Assembly (NCBI GenBank): GCA_001839685.1
Contig: MLAK01000590.1
Coordinates: 35,915 to 96,303, forward strand
Source: Tritrichomonas foetus
Taxonomy: Eukaryota; Parabasalia; Tritrichomonadida; Tritrichomonadidae
Length of the DNA: 60,389 bases
Direction of reading: 5' to 3'
The position numbers and the translations under genes were made by a program. Shown piece after piece: positions 45,702-56,500 of this stretch (positions within the stretch are counted from its first letter, which is position 1; every line of letters starts with the position of its first letter). The notes below the pieces were generated by a model. It had not been told where the DNA came from. It saw only the letters and a program-made list of their open reading frames with translations, and ran no database searches.

Positions 45702-46250
45702 TCAGTGACCTCTACAGACCCAGTTCGACGAATATGCAGGAAGTTTCCTCAATGTTTGTTCTTCACAAAATGTGCATTGGCAGCAATAGGCGCACCATCC
45801 TGGCGCCCTGACAAGATTTTGTTCGACTGTATCGGGGAAGTTGTTTCTAAGGAAAAGGTAATCTGTAGATTTCTTCCATCGGCAATTTGGATATCTTGCT
45901 ACGTTGAAATCGCAGGAAATACAAGAGAGAGACGAACAGAAATGCGGCCCACTTGTTTCGGTTGTCATTCCGACGGGCAAATCTGGACCTCCTAAACATA
46001 TGGATGTACATTTGGTTAACGGGCCGTAGTTTTTGTTCTGCGGGCGTGGCAAAGACGAATGTTTAGAAAGCGAAGAGGGACCTGCGCTTGGCGATCGTGG
46101 ACTGCGCTGGACGAGTTTTGAATTGAATGTGTTATGGTAAGAAATCGGGTCGTTGTTGACTTCATCGCGTCGCCCAAAGATAGGATCGTCGTCATCTAGG
46201 CCAAGAATGTCTTTGATGATTTCTAAGTCTGTTGGATTGAGCTCGGACAT
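45702..46250 (-). CDS. CFAP418: CFAP418 (C8orf37)-like cilia/flagella-associated protein
   Basis: The ATG at 46250 gives 182 residues (MSELNPTDLEIIKDILGL); the frame extends 45 bases upstream only to a GTG. The N-terminal half is acidic and Ser/Pro-rich. The C-terminal ~80 residues match the conserved C8orf37/CFAP418 domain: CSSLSCISCDFNVARYPNCR-W, STDYLFLRNNFPD, CAYCCQC, and the terminal WVCRGH (the family typically ends W-V-C-G-x-H). Cysteines are arranged like a structural zinc or disulphide cluster. In vertebrates CFAP418 is needed for photoreceptor and ciliary membrane organisation and is mutated in retinal dystrophy/Bardet-Biedl disease. Here it is expected to serve the flagella. The short leading region and the complete conserved tail suggest an intact gene. 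Confidence 0.88.
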   Translation of the reverse strand: MSELNPTDLEIIKDILGLDDDDPIFGRRDEVNNDPISYHNTFNSKLVQRSPRSPSAGPSSLSKHSSLPRPQNKNYGPLTKCTSICLGGPDLPVGMTTETSGPHFCSSLSCISCDFNVARYPNCRWKKSTDYLFLRNNFPDTVEQNLVRAPGWCAYCCQCTFCEEQTLRKLPAYSSNWVCRGH

Positions 46251-47154
46251 TTTGGAAATCTGTTTCAAATATTCAAGATTGTTTATTATTTTCACTTTTT
46301 CTATAATTTATTTTTCGCTTATTCGAGAAAAGCGATTAAATTTTTCCCGAATAAATTTTTTTCTCTTTCAAAATCAGATGAGTTTTCTTTGATGACTTTC
46401 CAGAAATATGGTTTATTATTTGAATGTTTATTCTGTAACCATTTAATTATTTTACTTTTTTGAGTATTTATTTGGTTAGATTATTTTCAAAATAATCAAA
46501 TAATTACCGAAAAAGTGGATTTGTGTCATTGAAAAAGATATGATGAAGTTGTGAAATGAAAGTGTTTGAGGAAAACTATTGAAAAAGTTACATTGTACGT
46601 TTTATTACCGAAATTCAATAGTTTATTTCCTTTTTTTTTTTCACATTCTCATCGGTCACTTTTCATTGTGATTGTATCGTATTCTGATCAGAATTCGACT
46701 CTGAATCTGATGAAAGATAATATAGTGAAACAGTAAAGCTGCACTGTGACTTCACTTGAACTTTTCATAAAATCTCTCATCTTTTAGATCCTCATTGATG
46801 GAATGGTGTTACAAATGCGATCTAACGGTGAATACATCAAAGGTCAATTTTGATCGGTTTAAGGTAAATTCTGGTTTATCAGATTCACGAAAACCAATCC
46901 ATCATTTTTATTAAATAATATAAGACATAAAAAGGGAATTATATTTACAATTTTTTATCTAATAATATAAAAATAATTCGTAATTATATTTACTATAAAA
47001 ACACTATATTTCCTTCGGAATATTGAATCATTAGAATAACCCAACTCAAAAAAACCCATGATTTTTCCCCCTGAAATATTTTTTTTGAACACAAAGTGAG
47101 CTCAAGCTTTGGTGTGACAATCTTCATGTTGTTAACAGGAATGCTGTCTGTAAA
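46251..47154. other. Long intergenic region, nothing recognised
   Basis: This 904-base spacer lies between the CFAP418-like start and the 3' end of the kinase gene. TACCGAAAAAGT near 46505 and AAAAAGTT near 46580 occur far (>250 bases) upstream of the CFAP418-like ATG. A poly-T run lies near 46633. No RNA gene could be identified. Confidence 0.5.
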
Positions 47155-48288
47155 TCAGCCTAATAAGTCTGAGAAAGTAGAAATTCCATGAAAAGCGGAA
47201 GGCGATACAATTTGAGCTCCAGCGCTCTTTCTCTTCTGCATTTGGAGCGCTTGGAAATTGATTGAAGTCGAGCTCAGGAACACTTTTGGTGATATATTGC
47301 TTTGTCTTCTGTTTGCGTTAAGACGGAAATGATTTGTGCTTTGGCAGCAATTGCTGCGATGAAGTAAATTTCGTGTTGAAGGGTTTGAGTTTATCTGATA
47401 TATATTTGACTGCGGAGACTTACAAAATATCGGTTTTTTCAATAATTGTTCCAATGTTGGCCGTTTTCTAGGTTGGACTTGCAACATTTGCTTGATTGTT
47501 GACTGAAATTCTTTCCCGTAGATTTCGAGGGGCTGTGGGGAAAAGCAGCATAAAGAAATTGCGAGTTCCAATGAGGCGTCGCTCGAACTCTCCCACGGAG
47601 GAGTACCTGTCGCAATGTGATAAAAAGTGACACCAAGTGACCAAATATCAGCAAGAAATGGATTATATTCTTGTCTTCGAAAAATTTCAGGGGCCATGTA
47701 AACTCTCGAGCCGCAGAAAACCGTGGTCATGTCTGAATCTTTAATTAATTGGCTTAATCCAAAATCTGATAATTTTGCTCTGCCGAATTGATCAATAAGA
47801 ATATTTGAAGGCTTGATATCACCATGCGAAATTTTGTGGTCATGGCAGTTCTTTAATGCGCCGATTAATTGTGAACAGATTTCAAATAAATAATTCTGGG
47901 GTAATAATCCATTTTTTTTGATGTAAGAGAGAAGGTCACCGTTTGAGCAATATTCCAAGACAACATAACAAAATTTATCATCACAAAAATATTCGTAGAT
48001 TCGAATGACGTTAGGGTGTGTTAAAATCATCATATGAGGAACTTCATTATCGAGTTGATCTTTTTTGGAATTATCAATGACCTTAACTGAAAATTGTTGT
48101 TGGTACTTTGTGGAGACCACAAGGTGGACTGTCGAAAAGGCGCCGTGCCCGATCTGTCTAATATATTCATATCCATGCTTCTTAAGTGTCTCTTTGATGA
48201 TATCATGCTTTTCTGCATGCAATTCTAAAGCGCTCTTTTTATCTGTGAGTAGGACTAATTCTTGCATTTCTTTTTCGATGTCTGACAT
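47155..48288 (-). CDS. CAMK-like serine/threonine protein kinase with HGD catalytic loop
   Basis: This is a 377-residue kinase starting at the ATG at 48288. It has GHGAFSTV (glycine loop), FSVKVID (lysine), SHGDIKPSN (catalytic loop), DFGLSQ, VFCGSRVYMAPE, DIWSLGVTFY and the Arg of subdomain XI (RKRPT). The catalytic Asp is present but the preceding Arg of HRD is Gly, so this is a non-RD kinase that should not depend on activation-loop phosphorylation. The overall pattern is closest to the CAMK/CAMKL group, a very large set in trichomonads. The C-terminal ~95 residues are Ser/Asn/Arg/Gln-rich and disordered (SNPSTRNLLHRSNCCQSTNH), a likely regulatory or targeting tail. Substrate unknown. Confidence 0.9.
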   Translation of the reverse strand: MSDIEKEMQELVLLTDKKSALELHAEKHDIIKETLKKHGYEYIRQIGHGAFSTVHLVVSTKYQQQFSVKVIDNSKKDQLDNEVPHMMILTHPNVIRIYEYFCDDKFCYVVLEYCSNGDLLSYIKKNGLLPQNYLFEICSQLIGALKNCHDHKISHGDIKPSNILIDQFGRAKLSDFGLSQLIKDSDMTTVFCGSRVYMAPEIFRRQEYNPFLADIWSLGVTFYHIATGTPPWESSSDASLELAISLCCFSPQPLEIYGKEFQSTIKQMLQVQPRKRPTLEQLLKKPIFCKSPQSNIYQINSNPSTRNLLHRSNCCQSTNHFRLNANRRQSNISPKVFLSSTSINFQALQMQKRKSAGAQIVSPSAFHGISTFSDLLG

Positions 48289-49224
48289 ATGAAATACTAA
48301 TTTTTACGAATATTTAATTGTGCATTTTCTATTCAATTTTGTATTTAATTTCGATTCAACTTTCCGAGGCATTTCTAAAGTTCATCAAAAGAAAATAAAA
48401 GTATTTTGTGAAGCAATTTTTTCAATTTTTGGGATAATCGTCTGAATATCAATCACCATTACAATTTTAGGAATATTTGATAGTTTTATACCTTAACTTT
48501 TTCAAACCATAGAATTTTCTTATAATTTTGTTTAATCAAATTCGATTGATTTTTCATTATTCAATATCGAAAGAATGAAGGAAATAGAGAGCTATGCCAG
48601 TTATAGAGAGTTTGGAAGATCTATAATAGAAAATCTAATAATTGAATATTCGATAATCTTATAGGAAAAAAATAAAATGATTGAGTCATATTGAACATTT
48701 AATAAAATTTGAATTTCTTTCAAATAGTCCAATTTTTTAGAAACTTATCAATATTTCAGAAATTATTGAAGTAATTCAACGTTTCAACAAGATTGGAGAC
48801 CATTCAAAATCTGTGTAAAGTATATTCAATTTTCATACCATTGAATATAGTTATTCAATTGGGTTAATGTTTTCTAGAATTCAATTATTTCCCGCAGAAT
48901 TTACGAATTTCCCGAAAATCGATCTTTCTCACAATCAAATGAAAATTTTCATCTTTTTGAATAGATGAATTATTTGGAGAAAATCGCCAGAAAAGGGTAT
49001 CCTGTTTATAATGAAGTTTAAATCAATCAATTTTTAAAGGTTATAGAGTCCAACTTCATTAACGACATTGTTATATTAATTATCTTTGCTTCTTTTCTAT
49101 CACAGTGATATCTTCAAATAGAAAAATATCTAATTATTTGATTAATTTATGTTTCCAAGGAATTTTAAAACATAAATCAAGATGAAAACTATCAAATAAT
49201 CAAAAAATCGAAGATATTATATTA
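48289..49224. other. Intergenic region left of the transposon
   Basis: This 936-base AT-rich region holds the promoter of the kinase gene and the left flank of the transposon, ending in the TA target duplication at 49223-49224. No ORF of note. AACTTTTT near 48498 is too far upstream to assign. Confidence 0.5.
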
Positions 49225-49251
49225 CCCCAAAATCGTATACTTTTCCCCTTT
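49223..49251 (+). repeat. Left terminal inverted repeat and TA target duplication
   Basis: TA at 49223-49224 is followed by CCCCAAAATCG, TATA, then CTTTTCCCCTTT, ending at 49251. It pairs in inverted orientation with 53142-53168, differing at two of 27 positions. Confidence 0.9.
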
Positions 49252-51643
49252 TGACGACCATTTTGCCAAAAAACNTACGATAACATATTGAATAAAATAC
49301 GTTATTTACCGAAAAATATCAGAAAATGATCATAACTCGCCGAGAAATGATTTTCTATTCGATACCTTTTACACGATTATTCGCCTTTGCATGCACAGCA
49401 AAATAGCTCTTTTCCACTAAAAACATCGATCGCAAAAAAAATTGAAATCCTTTCATCATTATACACAGATGTTTTCTTGTTTCGTATTTTGGGGCACATA
49501 TTTTTAAACACGTACAAAAACATATAATCGGTAATTCAACGAAAATTAGATTTTTTGGGACACTTTATCTGACATTAATCGTCTAAAAAAACGACCTTCA
49601 AACAAAATTTACCAAGTACCTCAAGTGAAATTAATCTAAATGAGATGTGTTCTATATGTTGCAAAAATAAAAAAATTCGCGCCAAAAATGGAATCATTTA
49701 CATTTCTCAATAATTTTTATTCAAAGGAAATTCAAAAGTTATTTCTGGAAATAGAAATTATCGCGTCAAATATAATTCTATATTTCAGTTAGAGCCGAAA
49801 ATAAAAAAATAGCCACAAATCATCAAAATAGCGGTTTTCATTTTTTCTTGTTTTTGTGTTTTATCCTTATATTTCTTAATAGCAACGCGTGAATTATATG
49901 CTGATATACGTTTTTAAGTCAGAAAACTTGTTGTTATTTCTTCATTGATAATTTTATTGACTACTGAATTTTCACTTTTAATCCATCCAAGTTGGTGAGG
50001 TAAATTTGCTCAAAATTACATCGAAAAAGTCGATATTATTTTGCTTTTCTTTAATTTTAGATATTATCATTTAATTTTCTAAGAAGTCAAATATAATATA
50101 TTATCTGGTGATGTAATACAATCTTACAATCAATATATTGAATGAAAATCATCAATAAATTATCGTTATTTTTCCTTTTAGTTATTATCAAGTCGTGAAA
50201 TGTTATTTCGTTTATTAATTAATGGTTTCTTTATTTACCTATTTTGTTGCAGTATAATTTTTAATCGTTATTGGACAAATATCGATTAACAAATCGTTCA
50301 CTAATAGTATCAAATTAGAGAAATACCTTTTCCACTTTTTTTGGGTGGTGTGTTTTTCTCCAGCCTCGCATGCACCTAATTTTAATGTTGAACGTGATCA
50401 TACTGCATCAATGTTTCTTTATACAATTCTTTTTACTTCTACTCTTGCACCTAATCATCATCAACTAAAAAATCATGTAAAAATTCGTACAAATATCGAT
50501 ATAACTTGGAGATTTATATTTGTTTCACAAGATAAAATAAAGCATTCATTGGTTCAACAATAAAATCCTCGCGAGGATCATTTTTTGGCATATTAGTTCT
50601 GTAAGAACCAGAATTATCATAGTGAAACGACTTTGCAAACAATGAAAATCTCGTTTTTTTCCCTTTGAACATGAAATTGTTTGCTTGCAAAATCATGAAC
50701 ACAACTTCGAATAAATTTGGCATGTACAATTATTAACATGCTAAAAGTACGAAGATATGAAAGTAGGAGAAGAAGTGATATGCCAATTTCTGGATTAATC
50801 GCTTCACGCCTGATCAATGCTCGGTCAAGACATCAATCGTTGATTTGAAAAAGATTCAATAAATACAATATTGTTAAGATACAACAAAAATGATGTTTAC
50901 AACTTAAGCTATACATATTTATAAATAGACTTATATAAATATAGATGATGTCTCTCTCAATAATGATAATATTTAGAAATTTTCCATACGCTGTGATTTT
51001 ATTAAGACTTGAAAGAGATGAAAAATGATTTTTCTTGTTCTGGTTATAAAGGTAAAATCGAATTTAATTAATGAATAAGAAGACGCANTTACCAAGTGAT
51101 ATAGTGATTCGTGAAACTAATGGTGAATCTGCTTCTTTGCTCCTGTTCTAAGTTCTACTATTTCACAGATGTGAAAGCATTTTTATTCAAATTACTCTTC
51201 ATGCCATTCGTGATTGCCTCAAGACCAGAAAATTTACCATTCACTCTATTAAAGTAAGTGAAGAATCGTTTACATTGTTGATTGAAGCATATCCTTTTGT
51301 TATTACCGACCTTTTCTGTCACATTATTTCTGCCATCAAAAAAATAGCTTGTGATTTTGCAGTTAAAAGTGGAAAAGCTCCAAAAGAAATATATTCTTGT
51401 TATTGTTTTCACAGAAGTTGGAAATGAAAACATTTTTTTCATCTAAAGGTAAAAATTCATAATTTCATGAATTTACATTAAATGATCCACAAAAAACTGT
51501 TTGAGCTGATTCATTTCCTACTTTTTATTTCAAAATGAATTGATTTCGCAAAATTCACGGAATGTACACCTTCTCTTACCAATATCATGAGTTGTTCTAG
51601 CTGAATATGAGTTCGAAATAGTAAATACACTTGTTGATGATGA
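49252..51643. other. Transposon left portion without an intact gene
   Basis: This ~2.4-kb interior holds only short, broken ORFs on both strands (for example 50345-50563 +, 50514-50729 -, 51158-51442 -). An unstarted plus-strand frame around 51167-51430 reads with protein-like composition (SEESFTLLIEAYPFVITDLF) before a stop. It may be a decayed second gene or a nested insertion. A CGTATTTTGGGG word at 49483-49494 resembles the element's own inverted end. Confidence 0.4.
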
Positions 51644-52966
51644 TTAAAAATACTCTAAAAACTCATCTTCAAAATTATAATCTGTATCATCCGTATCATC
51701 TGTGCTAGAAATCTTATTTTCACATTTACTTATCATGGGGAAACCAGGAATGTTCCATGCTGATTTATATGCATGACTGCTTACTTTATTAAGTATTTCT
51801 TTGAATGTTCGTGCAGCTAAAGCTTTATTCCAAACTGAATTCCCTTCAATTGCTTTTCTCCGTGAAATATCCCACGCTTTTTTCATTTTAGCCTTAATAA
51901 TTCCAAAGATCTTTCTATCTAATGGCTGAAAGGAACCAGTACCATTGGCGGGGACAAAAATGAGATCTATTTGCAAACTCTGTGCAAGTTCTCTGACAAT
52001 TGCATCTTTATGCGTGCTGTATACATCTAAGACTAAACAGCAAGGCTCATTATTAACTTGTTCTGATAACCATTTAATGTATTGACACATCACTTCACTG
52101 GTTGCCCAACCTGTTTCACTTTTCATTATTTTGATATCATTTTCATAATTCCAGGCTTCTCCGAATTGCATTTCGGAGTTTTCTTGATTACCTTTCGTGA
52201 GAAATATTGGTTCAAGTATAGTTCCCCCAAAGCTAATTGTTGTTAAACATGTAAAACCACTTTTTTCATCTTCATTAATAAAAGATGGAACGTTTTCAGC
52301 TCCTTTCCTGCCAATTACTTTGGAAGGTGGGCAACACACATGGACAAAAGTTTCATCCATATTGAAGATTCTTTCAGGATGATAATCTTGAGCTGCATGT
52401 GTTAATTTTTCTATAAAGATGTCAATAAACTTTGGATCCACTTCTCCCTTTTTACTGGGTTTTGATGATCTCACCGATAGGCCGTATTTGTCAAGGAATC
52501 TGTAAGCCCAAGAATTTGTGGCCGAGAAACGATCTCTACCAACTTGTTCCATGGATAATTGTTGATACAAATGAATTGCTGTGTCTTGAAGTTCGTTCAA
52601 GGTGAATGGAGTTCCGTTATTAAGTTTATCAGATACTAAATTGAATAGTTGATCTTCTGTTTCATTTGGGAGCGTTGTTACCCCTAGTGCTTCATATGGA
52701 GTGTAGTTAGGGTCTTTTTTAAATTTTTGTCGCCATTTTTTAAGCGTTTGATATTTTATATTCGTATCATGTGAAACTTGTTTAAGCGCCCCATATGGTA
52801 ATTCCTTCATTTTCAAGTATTCCCATATGGGAGCTACTTCATTGATGGAATCATTCATCCACACATGATGGTTTTTGACCAGTTTCGGAAACTTGGGCAC
52901 TTTTCGAATATTCGTCAACGGAAGTAGTATTTGTTTTCTTTTGGAATACTTTCTTTTCTTCCCCAT
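51644..52966 (-). CDS. Transposase, pogo/Fot1-type DDE_1 (DD35D)
   Basis: This 440-residue ORF starts at the ATG at 52966. The N-terminus is Lys-rich. Residues ~45-100 form a helix-turn-helix of the Psq/CENP-B kind (LPYGALKQVSHDTNIKYQTL-KKW), followed by a second DNA-binding segment (SATNSWAYRFLDKYGLSVRS). The catalytic domain has IFNMDET (first Asp), CCLVLDVYSTHK (second Asp) and PANGTGSFQPLDRKIFG (third Asp), with 35 residues between the second and third. The Q-P-L-D string and spacing place it in the Fot1/pogo branch of Tc1/mariner rather than the DD34D mariner branch. All three acidic residues are present and the frame is unbroken, so it may be active. The C-terminus is acidic (SSTDDTDDTDYNFEDEF). 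Confidence 0.92.
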   Translation of the reverse strand: MGKKRKYSKRKQILLPLTNIRKVPKFPKLVKNHHVWMNDSINEVAPIWEYLKMKELPYGALKQVSHDTNIKYQTLKKWRQKFKKDPNYTPYEALGVTTLPNETEDQLFNLVSDKLNNGTPFTLNELQDTAIHLYQQLSMEQVGRDRFSATNSWAYRFLDKYGLSVRSSKPSKKGEVDPKFIDIFIEKLTHAAQDYHPERIFNMDETFVHVCCPPSKVIGRKGAENVPSFINEDEKSGFTCLTTISFGGTILEPIFLTKGNQENSEMQFGEAWNYENDIKIMKSETGWATSEVMCQYIKWLSEQVNNEPCCLVLDVYSTHKDAIVRELAQSLQIDLIFVPANGTGSFQPLDRKIFGIIKAKMKKAWDISRRKAIEGNSVWNKALAARTFKEILNKVSSHAYKSAWNIPGFPMISKCENKISSTDDTDDTDYNFEDEFLEYF

Positions 52967-53086
52967 TAAGTCTGAAATTAGAAATTAAATATACATATGT
53001 GAGAATATAAAAAGTGAAATGATCCATTCTAACCGTACATTAATTTAATCAAAAAGTTATTTTAATATTGAAAAAAACTATCAATA

Positions 53087-53110
53087 AAAATCTGACAATT
53101 GTCAGATTTT
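53087..53110. repeat. 24-bp perfect palindrome near the transposon's right end
   Basis: AAAATCTGACAA followed immediately by its reverse complement TTGTCAGATTTT, centred at 53098/53099. It lies 58 bp inside the right end of the transposon and 121 bp upstream of the transposase ATG. It could form a hairpin or bind a dimeric protein. Confidence 0.8.
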
Positions 53111-53141
53111 CGTCGAATTATAACCATATCTTGTAAAACAG

Positions 53142-53170
53142 AAAGGGGAAAAGTTTGCGATTTTGGGGTA
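53142..53170 (-). repeat. Right terminal inverted repeat and TA target duplication
   Basis: Read on the minus strand from 53168, it begins CCCCAAAATCG, then CAAA, then CTTTTCCCCTTT, mirroring the left end. TA at 53169-53170 is the second copy of the target duplication. Confidence 0.9.
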
Positions 53171-53209
53171 TTTTAAATCATTTCTGTCTCGAAAGACTCG
53201 AGTATTAAA

Positions 53210-53584
53210 GCATTAATAAAAAATGACTAGTCTTTATGGTAAAGCATTTTCACTTCATGAAAGTGAAAATTCAGAAGAATTTGAATATTTGGTAAAAAAA
53301 TTAGTGAATAATTTATTAATGAATAAACAAAAAATAACCCATCTTTATGGTAAAGCATTTTAATGATGCTATAGTGAAAATTCAAAAGAATTTAAATATT
53401 TGTGAAAAAATTGGTGAATAATTTTTTAACGCATTAATATAAATGACTAGTCTTTATGGTAACTTTATGGTAAGGCATTTTAACGAAGTGAAAATGGAAA
53501 TTCAAAAGAATTTAAATATTTGTGAAAAAATTAGTGAATGATTTATTAACGCATTAATAAAAAAATGACTAGTCTTTATGGTAA
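53210..53584. repeat. ~110-bp tandem repeat containing the 3' end of the talin-like gene
   Basis: Three diverged copies and part of a fourth share CTTTATGGTAAAGCATTTTA, then TGAAAATTCAAAAGAATTTA, then ATTTGTGAAAAAATTAGTGA and GCATTAAT. The CTTTATGG word occurs at 53232, 53343, 53452 (with an 11-bp duplicate at 53463) and 53574, a period of 109-111. The last copy includes the stop codon and final codons (FYHKD) of the talin-like gene, so the array grew by tandem duplication of that gene's 3' end. Confidence 0.8.
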
Positions 53585-56500
53585 AATCTCCTTCTAAAAG
53601 CGGTGAGTTTTTTCTCTTCTTCTTGCAATTTTGCTCTCAAAGCTCCCACTTCACTTTGTTGATTCAATTTAAGAACCATTTTTGTAGCTTTTCTTTTAGG
53701 CTTCTTATTTTTTTCTTCTGTAAGTTTTTCATCAACAATTGCTTCCGCTCGTTTAATAACACCATCAGTATATTTCTGTACTGTTCTAACATGGTTGCTC
53801 ATAATTCCTTCAGAATCTCCTCCTTTTACGAGGACTTGTGCAACTAGTGTCGCAACTGCAGCTTTAATGATTTTGGCAGATGCAATGACTTTAAATTCTG
53901 TGTCATTTTCTTCACCACCAACCAATAATTCTGCACAAATTAAAAGTAGTTCAGCGGCTTCTGAAAGATCCTGAGCAGCTTTAATTAAACCTTTTTCGTT
54001 TTCGATTCTTCCAAATTTTTGAATTAATCCAGCGGTAATTTCTTGAGCTCGTTTAAGGATTTGGGTTGTTGCTGCTAAAATTGGATTGGCTGAAGCAATT
54101 AAGAAAGCAGGAAGTGTTCCAGCAGCCGCTTGAATATCATGAATAACAGCTGCAGTTGAATCAACATCGACATTAACATCTATATTTTCCATGTTTACTT
54201 GTTCTTCAAATTCTTTTAATTTAGCTGACATTTTTTCAATTGCAAGCGCAGTTGCATTAAGCTCACGTGTAACTTCATCAAGTGAATCATCTTCTTGGTG
54301 CGCTTCAATTTTAGAGGCAAACTCAGCAAGTTCCATAGATTTAGAAATCGATGAATTAAATGCAGAAAGTGCTTCTTCCATTTCAGCACCAAATTTAGGT
54401 GTTCGCATTAATCTGCTTTTCATTGCAGCTTGAACACCATTTACAGAATTAGCAAATGCATGAAGTGCTGTTTGTTGTTCAACTTGATATCTTGGATCAA
54501 CTGTTGCAACAGCCATTAAAAGTGCTTTTTCAGCAAATGCATTTGAAATTGTACGAATTGATTCCGCTGCTTCTAATAATTCTCCAGAAGTTGCTAAAGT
54601 CGTCTTAATAACTGTTTTGAATTGGGCTAAAGTTTCATCAAGTTTTCTTTGTGTGAGGATCAAATTTTGAAGTGCTTCAGCAGGTGGTGGTGCACTTTTT
54701 GGTAATGGTGGAACAACATAATCTTCTTGAATTCTTGCAGCAGCAGCAGGATCAGGTTCAATAATGATTCTATCAGTTAGTGTTGGACCCAAAACAGCCA
54801 TTTTATTGGTTACTATGCATACATCTTCACATGGTTTAAGAAGTGGCTTGGGTGTAAATATTGCACCAAATGTAAGTTTTTCTGAAGATTGAACAAGTGA
54901 TTTAACTTGACTTTCAAGTTGTGTTGCCAAATTTCCCATTTCAATTGAAGATTGACCAACAGCTTTATTTCTTGTCAAAGAAATTGCAGAGTTTAATTGT
55001 AAAAGAGAGTTATCAATATTTTCAACAATTTCTAAGCGATTGTCTGTATACATTTCAGGAACAAGAGAAGTTGCAGCCAATGAGTTAAGTCTAGCAATTT
55101 GCACGACAACAGTAGATAAATTCGCATACATTTGTGTTTTAGATTGTTCGAATTCTGATGAGTCATTTGTTGGACGCTGTGGATTTTCGACAATATTGAT
55201 AAAAGTATCAAATTGTTTCGACATTTTTCGATTTATTCTTCTGAGTTCTGGTGATAAATCTTCATTTTTCTTTTTGCTTATATTAAAAGCAGTATCAGAA
55301 AATTGTCTCAAAGCAATTTGAAGTTCACTAAAACAAGCAACAAATGTCGCAGATAATGGTGTAAATGCAAGTCCAGCAAGCATTAATGAATGCATTGTTA
55401 AAACAGCTGCATCAGACGCATAAAGAAGCATTGAATTCAAATGCCTGCTTACATTCTCCTCTGATTGATCGTGAGCTTTAGCAAGTTGTAAAATAGTATT
55501 TACATCTTCTCTAAATAGTTCAGCCTTATCATAAACAAAATCACAAACTGTATCAGTGTCTCTAATTCGATCAAGTGCATTGAATTGGTTTGGAAGGAGT
55601 TGAAGTAATCTTTCTGAAAATTTCATAACGGCTTGATCGAGATTTTGCTTTTTAGATTTTCCATTAGCAATTAAAGAAATAAGTTCATTCACACCTAAAT
55701 CATCTGTTGGTGGAGAAACCTGATAGAATGCACATAATTCTTCAAGAGATGTGATTGCAGACAATGTATCATTTAATTGTGCATCTCTTCCTTTTTCTCT
55801 TAAAATATGAATAGAAATAACAACACGTTTCAAAATATTAGCTAAGTAATCTTCCATTTCTTTTTGCTTTAGCTTTGAAATTGGTGTTAATGAAGAAATC
55901 TCCGAAATACATCCATGAATCTTCATTAATTGGGGTTGTGAGTTTCTTGATGTTTCTAGGAATTCCAAAACAAGTGTTACTAGATTTCTATGAAGCTGGC
56001 CAATAATTGGAGCAACAGTTTTACCGTAAGAATTTTCATAAGTAGCTAATGAAACCGATAATGCTGCAAATTGTTCAATAAATAAAGAACGGTCTGTTGT
56101 TGATGCATTCATTAATTGAATAATTGATTCATTAATTTTTGCCACAGCGACAGCAACTTCAACTGTTACTATTTGTGTAGCATCAAACCATTGATTCATT
56201 GCACTACGAACATCAGCAGCTGTACTTTTTTTCATTGTACGAACAACAAATTGAGCAAATGTTTTGAGAGTTGTTGAATATAAAGATGATGCCATATTAT
56301 CAAATCTTTTGATTTCTTGAACATCATCTGGAACATCATAAGGAAGTGATGGCTGTTTCAAACTCAAAATCGATCCCAAAAGCTCTTCAATTGCTTTAAT
56401 AATAGATTGGGCATAAGTTGGAAGGTGTGAAGCTTCTGGTGGTTTTTGTCCAGCTGCAATTTGAACAGAAATTGACCAAACAACATCTAAAGAATTCCTT

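Larger units (their letters stand above)
49225..53168 (-). mobile_element. Tc1/mariner-superfamily (Fot1/pogo-like) DNA transposon, 3944 bp
   Basis: The left end (49225-49251) and the inverted right end (53142-53168) share a 27-bp terminal inverted repeat with two mismatches. Both begin CCCCAAAATCG and, after four variable bases, continue CTTTTCCCCTTT. Each end is flanked directly by TA (49223-49224 and 53169-53170), the target-site duplication of this superfamily. The right third carries a full-length DDE transposase (51644-52966, -). The left ~2.4 kb has only fragmentary ORFs. A 24-bp perfect palindrome lies near the right end. Single Ns at 49275 and 51088, both inside the element, fit a multi-copy sequence collapsed in assembly. 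The intact triad, near-perfect TIRs and clean TSD suggest recent activity. Confidence 0.9.

Noticed and set aside
45639..45995. 118-codon plus ORF
   Set aside because: Antisense to the CFAP418-like gene, whose Cys-rich domain is well conserved.
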